Assembly: GCA_900549155.1 (NCBI GenBank)
Contig: URNF01000102.1
Location: 1-7,851 of the forward strand
Length of the DNA stretch: 7,851 nt
Direction of reading: 5' to 3'
Source: an uncultured Oscillospiraceae bacterium
GTDB taxonomy: Bacteria; Bacillota; Clostridia; Oscillospirales; Acutalibacteraceae
Below the pieces are notes generated by a model. The model did no database searches, was not told the origin of the DNA, and saw only the letters and a list, made by a program, of their open reading frames with translations. Of this stretch, positions 1 through 5,437 are shown in pieces. How positions within the stretch are numbered: position 1 is the first letter of the stretch; every line of letters begins with the position of its first letter. The position numbers and the translations under genes are program-made.

Positions 1-27
1 CGTACCAAAGAACCGCTTTCGGCGAAA

Positions 28-540
28 TCAAAAAAGAATGTTCATGGAACCCTGCACAAAGCACTGGAAAACGCGCACAGGCAGCGCATGCGTCGCAACA
101 AACACGGTCTTGCCGTCGTTTTCGGCGGCGATCCTTTTCAACGCCCCCACCACACGTGCAGACACGTCCATGACGCTCTCACCGCCGGTGCAGGCAGACT
201 CCCCGATGTCGGAAAGCCACTTGCCATAGTCCTCTTTATACTCCGTCGCCAAACGGTCAAAGCGTTTGCCCTCCCATGCGCCTGCGGAAATTTCGCGCAG
301 CTCCGGCACCAGCGTCACCGACAGGTGCAGCTTTTTTGCCACATGTCCCGCCGTCTCCATGGCGCGGATAAGATCGCTGCTGTAGATGCGGTCGATCGCA
401 TAATGCGCCGTCACATATGCCGCCGTTCTTTCCGCCTGCTCCTGTCCGAGCGGAGAAAGCGGCACATCATAGTGCCCCGCAAAAATCTCCTGCACATTCG
501 CCATGCTTTGTCCGTGCCGCACGATCAGTAGTCTTGTCAT
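28..540 (-). CDS. Histidine phosphatase family protein (phosphoglycerate mutase-like), short at the C-terminus
   Basis: This is a 170-residue member of the histidine phosphatase superfamily, soluble enzymes that pass a phosphate through a phospho-histidine; the substrate cannot be told from sequence. The N-terminal RHG motif (VRHGQS) places the phospho-acceptor at His9 after Arg8. SSDLIRAMETA supplies the usual phosphate-binding Arg59, Glu83 in the LREISAGAWEG segment is the usual acid, and His151 in VATHALPV is the second catalytic histidine, so the active site is complete. The start at 540 has TAGGAGA about 8 nt upstream. Family members usually run to about 190-210 residues and end in a strand resembling NASVT; here a TGA stop falls just after MNILF, beside a six-base A run (30-35 on the plus strand), so that last strand is missing. 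It lies 37 nt downstream of the MscS gene and is probably the last gene of that unit. The family call is secure; whether it is intact is not. Confidence 0.9.
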   Translation of the reverse strand: MTRLLIVRHGQSMANVQEIFAGHYDVPLSPLGQEQAERTAAYVTAHYAIDRIYSSDLIRAMETAGHVAKKLHLSVTLVPELREISAGAWEGKRFDRLATEYKEDYGKWLSDIGESACTGGESVMDVSARVVGALKRIAAENDGKTVFVATHALPVRVFQCFVQGSMNILF

Positions 541-577
541 ACCTGTTTTCTCCTATACAATCCGTATATATTTATAA

Positions 578-1384
578 TTATTTGTCTATGTGTATATCCA
601 TTTGTGGGTATGGAATGGCAATATTTGCCGCATCAAACGCCGCTTTCACCTGTTCCTGCATATTGTAATACACTGCCCAGTAGTTACGCCTGTCGCACCA
701 CACATACAGGGTATAGACAAGGGCGCTGTCGTCATGGGACAGCAGGCGCACCACGGGCGGCGGATCGTCCAGCACCAGCGGATCGTCCGCCGCGACCTTT
801 TCGAGCACCGCCTTGACCTTTTCCACATCGCAGGTATAGGACGCGGAAAATTTCAGGTCGATGCGGCGCAGCGGCTCGGCACTGCAGTTGGTGACGGCGG
901 CGTTGGTGAGCGCGCCGTTCGGGAGCGTGATGTGCCGATGATCTAAAGTCTGCAGCGTCGTATACACGACCGTGATGTCGATGACCGTGCCCTCTCCGTT
1001 TGCGGTCACGATATAGTCCCCGACGCGGAAAGGCTTGAAAAGCAAAATGAGCAGTCCGCCCGCAAAGTTCGCCAAAGCGCCCTGCAGCGCGAGACCGATC
1101 GCCACACCGGCGGAAGCGACCAACGTCATCACCGAGGTGGTCGGGATGCCGAGCACCATCGCCGCCGACAAAAACAGCAGCGTATACAGCACCGCCGCCG
1201 TGAAGCTGTCGACAAACGCGTGCACGCTTTTGTCCATCTTCTGAAACGCGCGCCCCGTTTTCATGAAGCGGCGCAGCCGTCTTATGAGCTTTGAGCCGAC
1301 AACGAGCAGCACGATCGCCAAGAAAAGATCAATGGCAAACTTCGTCACATTGCCGAGCAATTCCTGCTTGAGATTTTCCCACAT
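578..1384 (-). CDS. MscS-type small-conductance mechanosensitive ion channel
   Basis: The 268-residue product is close in length to E. coli MscS (286) and has its layout. TM1 lies around residues 15-33, TM2 around 60-80, and the pore-lining TM3 around 86-115, with the glycine/alanine-rich VASAGVAIGLALQG and NFAGGLLIL segments that pack the heptameric pore. The beta domain follows with FKPFRVGDYI (116-125) and the LPNG motif (154-157), then an alpha/beta C-terminal domain ending in IPYPQMDIHI. The family opens under membrane tension and releases solutes during hypo-osmotic shock. The ATG at 1384 was chosen because AAGGGGTGA lies 6-7 nt upstream and the hydrophobic N-terminus follows at once. 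The reading frame stays open upstream to 1972, but that part is arginine-rich translation of the neighbouring gene in another frame. The previous gene stops 5 nt before this start, so the two are almost certainly cotranscribed and perhaps translationally coupled. Confidence 0.93.
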   Translation of the reverse strand: MWENLKQELLGNVTKFAIDLFLAIVLLVVGSKLIRRLRRFMKTGRAFQKMDKSVHAFVDSFTAAVLYTLLFLSAAMVLGIPTTSVMTLVASAGVAIGLALQGALANFAGGLLILLFKPFRVGDYIVTANGEGTVIDITVVYTTLQTLDHRHITLPNGALTNAAVTNCSAEPLRRIDLKFSASYTCDVEKVKAVLEKVAADDPLVLDDPPPVVRLLSHDDSALVYTLYVWCDRRNYWAVYYNMQEQVKAAFDAANIAIPYPQMDIHIDK

Positions 1385-1389
1385 GGTGC

Positions 1390-1857
1390 TCACCCCTTCT
1401 TGCACGCGGCATACAGATAACGCTTGAGCGGACGCGCGCCGGAGCGCAACAGCAGCCACAGCCCGCATCCCCCTGCGCCGCCGGTCACGATGAGTCCCCC
1501 GATGTCGGCAGGGCGCCCCTTTACCGCTACGAAAACGAGGGACAAAAACAACGGCAAAAAGCATACCGCAAGCGCCGCTCCGAGAAGCAGCACCGGTATG
1601 CTTTTTCGGATATGATACCGCACGGCACAACCGTTTTCCGTCGGCAGCACCCTGCCGCACAGAATGTCGGCGCGGTGACGCAGCACGCGTCCGTGACGGG
1701 CAGCGTGAAATTTCAGCCAAAAGCGGTCGCCGTCGGTGCGGATGACAAAGGTATCGCGGTCGCGATACGGCAAATTGCGGCGCACCTGCGGTTCGGCGTG
1801 CGCCCGCAGGCGATTCATCACCTGCTCGGGCGCAAGAGCGGTCGTGAGTGTCGGCAT
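1390..1857 (-). CDS. Hypothetical two-helix membrane protein upstream of mscS
   Basis: I do not recognise a named family with certainty. The 155-residue product has a soluble N-terminal half (residues 1-85), with charged and aromatic stretches such as DRFWLKFHAARHGRV and a hydrophilic beta-rich run GRVLPTENGCAVRYHI. Two hydrophobic helices follow at about 87-111 and 118-138, and then a short basic tail (RPLKRYLYAACKKG). This pattern of a small beta-rich module next to paired membrane helices resembles YcxB/PH-like membrane proteins of Firmicutes, but that is only a resemblance. The start at 1857 was preferred over an upstream ATG at 1914 because AAGGGGG lies 7 nt before it, and the 19 extra residues would overlap the predicted promoter. 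Its stop lies 5 nt before the MscS start, so it is the first gene of the channel operon. Confidence 0.75.
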   Translation of the reverse strand: MPTLTTALAPEQVMNRLRAHAEPQVRRNLPYRDRDTFVIRTDGDRFWLKFHAARHGRVLRHRADILCGRVLPTENGCAVRYHIRKSIPVLLLGAALAVCFLPLFLSLVFVAVKGRPADIGGLIVTGGAGGCGLWLLLRSGARPLKRYLYAACKKG

Positions 1858-1889
1858 CGGTATGCCCCCTTTTTTCTGCGTACTGCATA

Positions 1890-1918
1890 AGGGTAACACA
1901 TTTTTCGCCGACAATCAA
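1890..1918 (-). promoter_or_regulatory. Candidate promoter for the membrane protein/mscS/phosphatase unit
   Basis: Reading the minus strand, TTGATT (1918-1913) is separated by 17 nt from TACCCT (1895-1890), which is preceded by TGT, an extended -10 (TGn). The -10 hexamer itself is a weak match (3 of 6), while spacing and -35 are good. It would give a leader of about 25 nt before the start at 1857. It lies in the only gap (1858-1980) between the acetyltransferase and this gene set. Confidence 0.35.
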
Positions 1919-1980
1919 GAATACGGCGTGATTTTTTGTATTCGGATTCCCCGTTCCCGAAATTCCGCTCATCTATCGAA

Positions 1981-2610
1981 TCACTTTATCACCGAGCAAT
2001 CTCCGAGAATGTCGGTTTTATTTTCCATCGAGTCATCTTCGGTGAGCGTGCGTATCACTCTGCAAGGATTTCCCGCTGCAAAGCTGTTGGCGGGAATGGA
2101 GCGTGTGACAACGCTGCCCGCGCCGATCACACAGTTTTCGCCAATCGTTACACCGGGAAGAATCGTAACATTGGCACAGATCCAACAGCCGTCCCCAATC
2201 ACAACGGGCTTTGCCCAACACAGTCTTTTCGCCGTGCCGTCAGGGCACATGAGCCGCCTTCGCTCATCCGACAGCATCGGATGAAGCGGCGTAACAATCG
2301 TGACATTCGGTCCGAAATCGCAGCACTCACCAATCGTCACCGCGGCATCGTCCTGACAGGTGAAATTGAAATTAAAAAAGGTGTTTTTCCCGATCTTTGT
2401 GTGAATTCCGTAATGAAACCGGATCGGACCGTTGAAGGAAACGCCCTCGTTCAGTTCGCCGAGCAATTCCTTCAGCACTTCTTTTCTTTCTTCGGGCTGA
2501 TCTTCGGTCAATGCGTTGAATTTTTGGTTCAGCGCATGCGCTTTCTTCTTGATTTTCACCCGCCATTCCTCGGCAGGTGAAAACAGCTGACCTTCGTTGT
2601 TGTCCAACAT
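1981..2610 (-). CDS. Sugar O-acetyltransferase, maltose/galactoside acetyltransferase (LacA/Maa/NodL) type
   Basis: This 209-residue cytoplasmic enzyme belongs to the left-handed beta-helix acetyltransferases that move an acetyl group from acetyl-CoA to a sugar hydroxyl. Residues 1-50 form the charged helical N-terminal Mac domain (SPAEEWRVKIKKKAHALNQKFN). The hexapeptide-repeat beta-helix starts near residue 65 and includes IGKNTFFNFNFTC and VTIGECCDFGPNVTI. TPLHP holds the catalytic histidine (His110). The C-terminal coils (ANVTILPGVTIGENCVIGAGSVVTRSIPANSFAAGNPCRVIR) are the family signature. Two small differences are ICAN where relatives usually have IGGN or IGSN, and an acidic tail of about 20 residues after the usual VIR end. 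The start at 2610 has GAGGGAG about 7 nt upstream. It has its own promoter and appears to be a single-gene unit, so the natural sugar substrate cannot be inferred from neighbours. Confidence 0.93.
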   Translation of the reverse strand: MLDNNEGQLFSPAEEWRVKIKKKAHALNQKFNALTEDQPEERKEVLKELLGELNEGVSFNGPIRFHYGIHTKIGKNTFFNFNFTCQDDAAVTIGECCDFGPNVTIVTPLHPMLSDERRRLMCPDGTAKRLCWAKPVVIGDGCWICANVTILPGVTIGENCVIGAGSVVTRSIPANSFAAGNPCRVIRTLTEDDSMENKTDILGDCSVIK

Positions 2611-2653
2611 AAAAGCACTCCCTCGCTACAAAGATTTCTCGTTTGCCGAATTC

Positions 2654-2682
2654 ATTATACCGCCGCATTGCGAGGATGTCTA
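2654..2682 (-). promoter_or_regulatory. Sigma-A type promoter of the sugar O-acetyltransferase gene
   Basis: On the minus strand TAGACA (2682-2677) is followed by exactly 17 nt and a perfect TATAAT (2659-2654). This matches 11 of 12 consensus positions and predicts a leader of roughly 37 nt before the ATG at 2610. No convincing operator or terminator was seen between this promoter and the end of the DUF3793 gene. Confidence 0.8.
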
Positions 2683-2762
2683 GCACCGAATTTTGCACGG
2701 CAATCCCCTGACATCCGCCTGTGCTTTTTCGTCCGGGGCCAAAAGCTGCTCTGAAGTTTATT

Positions 2763-3341
2763 TTACATATACAGCGACGTGATCTTTTTACGTTCGGACA
2801 CGATAAGCTGCTCCACCGTGCGCCCCTTTTTGTGCTTGTCGCAATAGACGGCGGTGCATTTCTTGAAGCGTGCAAACTGTCTTTTTGCCGCTTCGACGTC
2901 GCCGTAGACCTTCCAGCAGCCGACGCATTTGCAGTTTTTCGCGCCGTTTTCGATGAACGCGCGCACGTCATGCGGCGGATAGCCGATGAAAAGCCCGATC
3001 TCGTGGGGGAAATCACCCTTTTGCGCCAACCGCTGCATCAGCTGCACCACACAGCGCTCCGGCTTTTCGGGGCAATAGCCGCGCGGGGCTAAAACCGCCG
3101 CCGCTGCCGTTTGCCGCAGATCGTCGGCAAGCCGCGCGGGACGGTAGACATACAAAAGCGCCCGCCCGCCGCAATATTGCAGCGGCACGACCCGCAGCCC
3201 TTTTTGCAGCAAGCGGCGGTTCCACCCTCTGAGACTTTCCCGCAGCGCATTTTCGTCGGCATAGGCACAGCCGAAAATGTTGCCCGTCTTCAGCCCCGCC
3301 AGCGTCGGCGCACAGTTGCGCAGTAAAATTTCCTCCGACAT
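2763..3341 (-). CDS. DUF3793 family protein, cysteine-rich, function unknown
   Basis: The 192-residue product matches the DUF3793 family pattern: CAPTLAGLKTGNIFGC near the N-terminus (residues 10-25), a YVYR motif (64-67), GYCPE (88-92), the hallmark FPHEIGLFIGYPPHDV (111-126), and GCWKVYGD (141-148) followed by a basic helix and KCT (161-163). No signal peptide or membrane helix is visible, so it should be cytoplasmic. Ten cysteines are present, including C137-x-C139-x2-C142 and C162-x4-C167, which could coordinate metal or form disulfides; no activity is established for the family. The start at 3341 has GAGGTGAGG a few nt upstream. It is transcribed alone from a near-consensus promoter with a palindrome at the start site, which suggests switchable expression. 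Family membership is confident; function is not. Confidence 0.88.
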   Translation of the reverse strand: MSEEILLRNCAPTLAGLKTGNIFGCAYADENALRESLRGWNRRLLQKGLRVVPLQYCGGRALLYVYRPARLADDLRQTAAAAVLAPRGYCPEKPERCVVQLMQRLAQKGDFPHEIGLFIGYPPHDVRAFIENGAKNCKCVGCWKVYGDVEAAKRQFARFKKCTAVYCDKHKKGRTVEQLIVSERKKITSLYM

Positions 3342-3420
3342 ATCCTCACCTCACCATACAAAACCATGCAAACCAAAATCCAATCCGCAAAATCCCATGC
3401 GGCAATTTATTTTTCTTGTG

Positions 3421-3436
3421 GTTAGCATATGCTAAC
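3421..3436. promoter_or_regulatory. Perfect 16-bp palindrome, probable repressor operator of the DUF3793 gene
   Basis: GTTAGCATATGCTAAC is identical to its own reverse complement over all 16 positions. On the minus strand it begins 7 nt after the end of the -10 element, so it covers about +1 to +16 of the DUF3793 transcript, where a bound dimer would block initiation. The TTAG/CTAA half-sites resemble those of DtxR/IdeR-type iron or manganese repressors (known sites contain TTAG...CTAA arms), but the full known consensus is longer and the match is partial. The symmetry and position are seen in the sequence; the identity of the regulator is inference. Confidence 0.65.
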
Positions 3437-3443
3437 TTCCTAT

Positions 3444-3472
3444 AGTATACCCTATCTTTTCTCCCCTGTCAA
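3444..3472 (-). promoter_or_regulatory. Sigma-A type promoter of the DUF3793 gene
   Basis: On the minus strand a perfect TTGACA (3472-3467), a 17-nt spacer and TATACT (3449-3444) form one of the best promoters in the window. Transcription should begin near 3437, giving a leader of about 95 nt before the ATG at 3341. The leader has only a weak 5-bp CCGCA/TGCGG hairpin and no obvious riboswitch fold. Confidence 0.85.
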
Positions 3473-3513
3473 GTGTTTGTCATAACGGGCGGAATATGCG
3501 CACACGCGGCACG

Positions 3514-3554
3514 AAAAAAGGGAACGGCGGCACCCGATAAGGGTGCCGCCATTC
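3514..3554 (-). terminator. Rho-independent terminator of the GH123-like gene
   Basis: A perfect 10-bp GC-rich stem (GGCGGCACCC at 3526-3535 with GGGTGCCGCC at 3541-3550) closes a 5-nt loop. It is extended past one mismatch by GAA/TTC (3522-3524 with 3552-3554). On the minus strand it is followed within a few nt by six T residues (3519-3514). It lies 37 nt after the stop codon of the glycoside hydrolase gene and isolates it from the DUF3793 promoter. The plus strand lacks a T-tract after the stem, so it is one-directional. Confidence 0.88.
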
Positions 3555-3590
3555 AATATGTGCTCTCTCTTCTCTCTTGTACCTTTTATG

Positions 3591-5240
3591 TTATGCTTTC
3601 TTGGCAATGGCGGCGTTCACCCGCTCGCGCATGGCGGGCAAAAATGCGCCGTCGCGCGGATATTCCGAGAAGGTGATACCGTCTGTGTCCTGCTCCAGGA
3701 GCTGCAGCGTATAGTCCCGCCCATACAGATTTTCGCACAGAGCGAGCGCCCGCATGTCCTGCAAGCCGTCATGGAACACCTCCAGCCGCAGCGACGCATA
3801 GGGCGTGCCGTCCGGCGCGGGATAGACCGAGAATGTGTCGCCTGCCGGCGCAAAATAGTCACCGTCGGTGATCACAAGCGGGTTGACCGTTTCCATTGAA
3901 AACTGGGAAAAATAGAAGTTATAGCCCCAGTGCAAAAAGCCCGCAATGCCGAATTTATACATCTGTGCGCCGAGAATGCGGTTGCGCGCCGAGGGCATCG
4001 CAACGAAGCGGTTGGAAACCTTTTTGCTCTGTCCGACACAATAATAGCACCACAGTCCCTCGACCTTGTGGGCAAGGAACGGCTCGATGTGGTCGGTCGC
4101 GGCGACGGGAATGTCCACCACGCCGCGCTCATAGAATTCATAGTTCGACAGCGCATCCATGATCGGATAGCCGTGAAGCAGCGCCGTCACCTGTGCGCGC
4201 GCCGCAGCATACTGCGGCAGATGCTCCTCGCTCGGCTCGTCCGAGATGTGGAAGAAGCAGCGCTTGTCCCAGCCGTTTTTCTCCCGCAAAAATGCCAAAA
4301 GTGCGGGAATGAGCGCCTGCAAAAACGCGCCGTATTCCTCACCCGCAGCGTCGGTGTCCCAGCCGAAAATGCGGCGGTATTCCCCGTCGACGGTCGCCAT
4401 GACCTTCGGCGCGTGCTCCGCGCCCCACTGGGTGAAGAAATGCGCAATTTCCAGATACTGCACGCCGATGCGGTCGCACATATCGACCCATCTGCCGAGC
4501 TTTTCGAACCCGAAGGTATAGACGCCGTCCTGCAGCTGCACGTCCACCAGCTGCGTCGTCGGTCTCTCTCTGCCGACGGCGGTGTCCAGCGCGGGGGTGA
4601 AGATCGGGGTGAGCAGCATGTTGACGCCGTTTTTGACCGCCATCTTTGCATAGCTCTCGATGATCTGCCAATGCCGCTCGTCAAAGCTCTCGGTGCCGTA
4701 TTGCACCTTGAGGCAGTCGCAATAGAACCACTGCGTGAATTTCAGCGCCTGCGGCGGCAGTGCGGCGCCGATGACGGTGAGCGTGCAGGTTGCTTCCTCG
4801 ACGACCTCATCCCCGTCGACCAACTGCACCGTCAGCGGATAATCCCCCGCGGCGACGGCGCCCTTTGTGTCGATCTCCAAAAAGAGCGATTCGAGGTTTT
4901 TCTGCAAAAACAGCTGCCCGTTTTCGGCAAGCGGCACGAGCATGTCGGGAAACAGTCCCGGCGCGGTGGTGATATAGTCATCCGCCACCGTTTCCCCGGG
5001 GTTGCAGGTCATGCGCACCGGCACATGCACGACCTTGCGCACCGCGACATATGCCGCAAGCGGCGAAACGACGCGCAGCCCCACCGCCCGTTTGGGCGCA
5101 TCGGGGTCGTTTGCCGTGAAGCACACGCCGAGATGGAACCGCTCATTTTTCAGAAACGAGCCGTGTGCAAAGGTCGCCTTGTCGGCGATATTGTCCGAAA
5201 GGAAGCATTTTTCCAAAGAAGATACGAATTTCAGTGCCAT
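3591..5240 (-). CDS. GH123/DUF4091-type glycoside hydrolase, probably cytoplasmic
   Basis: The 549-residue product has two parts. A beta-sandwich-like N-terminal region covers about residues 1-160, with alternating short strands ending in TCTLTVIGAALPP. The catalytic domain (DUF4091, now the GH123 catalytic domain) covers about 165-549. Visible signatures are TQWFYCDCL (169-177), GVNMLLTPIF (205-214), the catalytic-type acid pair Asp334-Glu335 in FFHISDEPSEEHL, LWCYYCVGQ, RNRILGAQMYKFGIAGFLHWGYNFY, and the C-terminal DGLQDMRALALCENLYGR. Characterised GH123 enzymes are beta-N-acetylgalactosaminidases using substrate-assisted catalysis with a neighbouring Asp/Glu pair; many DUF4091 relatives are untested, so the substrate is inferred only. 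There is no signal peptide, which suggests action on imported oligosaccharides. The start at 5240 has a strong AGGAGGG 5-6 nt upstream. It is a single-gene unit divergent from glpP and shares the intergenic region with it. Confidence 0.88.
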   Translation of the reverse strand: MALKFVSSLEKCFLSDNIADKATFAHGSFLKNERFHLGVCFTANDPDAPKRAVGLRVVSPLAAYVAVRKVVHVPVRMTCNPGETVADDYITTAPGLFPDMLVPLAENGQLFLQKNLESLFLEIDTKGAVAAGDYPLTVQLVDGDEVVEEATCTLTVIGAALPPQALKFTQWFYCDCLKVQYGTESFDERHWQIIESYAKMAVKNGVNMLLTPIFTPALDTAVGRERPTTQLVDVQLQDGVYTFGFEKLGRWVDMCDRIGVQYLEIAHFFTQWGAEHAPKVMATVDGEYRRIFGWDTDAAGEEYGAFLQALIPALLAFLREKNGWDKRCFFHISDEPSEEHLPQYAAARAQVTALLHGYPIMDALSNYEFYERGVVDIPVAATDHIEPFLAHKVEGLWCYYCVGQSKKVSNRFVAMPSARNRILGAQMYKFGIAGFLHWGYNFYFSQFSMETVNPLVITDGDYFAPAGDTFSVYPAPDGTPYASLRLEVFHDGLQDMRALALCENLYGRDYTLQLLEQDTDGITFSEYPRDGAFLPAMRERVNAAIAKKA

Positions 5241-5261
5241 ACGATCCCTCCTGTCCTTTTC

Positions 5262-5290
5262 ATTCTATCATGAAGCGCCGCGTTTGCCTA
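5262..5290 (-). promoter_or_regulatory. Probable promoter of the GH123-like gene
   Basis: On the minus strand TAGGCA (5290-5285), a 17-nt spacer and TAGAAT (5267-5262) are seen, with TGA directly before the -10 (extended -10). The predicted transcript has a short leader of about 15 nt, just enough for the AGGAGGG ribosome binding site. A 10-bp palindrome, GCCTATAGGC (5286-5295), overlaps the -35 element and might be an operator half-site or chance. Confidence 0.55.
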
Positions 5291-5335
5291 TAGGCTTTTC
5301 TGCTGTTTTTCTGCACAATCGTGTGAAATGTGCTC

Positions 5336-5364
5336 TTGACTTTTCGGAAAAAGGCGATTATACT
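5336..5364 (+). promoter_or_regulatory. Sigma-A type promoter of the glpP operon
   Basis: TTGACT (5336-5341), a 17-nt spacer and TATACT (5359-5364) match 10 of 12 consensus positions. Transcription should begin near 5371, about 10 nt before the leader hairpin. The promoter is back-to-back with that of the GH123-like gene, with roughly 45 bp between the two -35 elements. Confidence 0.85.
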
Positions 5365-5380
5365 TGTGAATGAGTTAAGG

Positions 5381-5425
5381 AGATGCAAGCACCCGGGGGG
5401 TGTCTGCGTCTTTTTTTATTTTTTT
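5381..5425 (+). terminator. Leader terminator upstream of glpP, probable GlpP-responsive antitermination site
   Basis: The arms AGATGCAAGCACCC (5381-5394) and GGGTGTCTGCGTCT (5398-5411) pair over 14 positions with a GGG loop, one A-C mismatch and two G-U pairs. They are followed at once by seven T residues, one A and seven more T residues (5411-5425). This is a strong intrinsic terminator located between a promoter and the gene it drives, with the ribosome binding site GGAGG starting at 5426. In Bacillus subtilis GlpP binds the glpD leader and prevents termination when glycerol-3-phosphate is present. The gene directly downstream here encodes GlpP, so an antitermination role is the natural reading, though the GlpP contact sequence itself cannot be shown from this window. 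Confidence 0.8.
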
Positions 5426-5437
5426 GGAGGGATCGGC

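Noticed and set aside
1919..1943. Inverted repeat GAATAC/GTATTC between the acetyltransferase and the mscS unit
   Set aside because: Six-bp arms with a 13-nt spacer are common by chance; it is not a terminator and is not clearly placed as an operator, though it adjoins the weak -35 at 1913-1918.
1385..1972. N-terminal extension of the MscS frame up to 1972
   Set aside because: The extra part is arginine-rich, overlaps the upstream membrane protein gene and its promoter region, and lacks family similarity; the ATG at 1384 has a good ribosome binding site.
2723..2745. Inverted repeat GCTTTT/AAAAGC after the DUF3793 gene as a terminator
   Set aside because: The stem is short and AT-rich with a 12-nt loop, and no T-tract follows on the minus strand.
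3930..5273. A 447-codon open frame on the plus strand opposite the GH123-like gene
   Set aside because: It is the antisense shadow of a GC-rich gene with clear family motifs; its translation is rich in Arg, His and Leu and shows no recognisable domain.
5370..5378. Mini reading frame ATG AGT TAA at the predicted glpP transcript start, possibly a leader peptide
   Set aside because: It has two codons, lies at or before the predicted start site and has no upstream ribosome binding site; control by the hairpin and GlpP explains the leader better.
5330..5437. N-terminal extension of the glpP frame up to 5330
   Set aside because: It would be translated across the promoter and terminator hairpin; the ATG at 5438 follows GGAGG at proper spacing and matches the family N-terminus.
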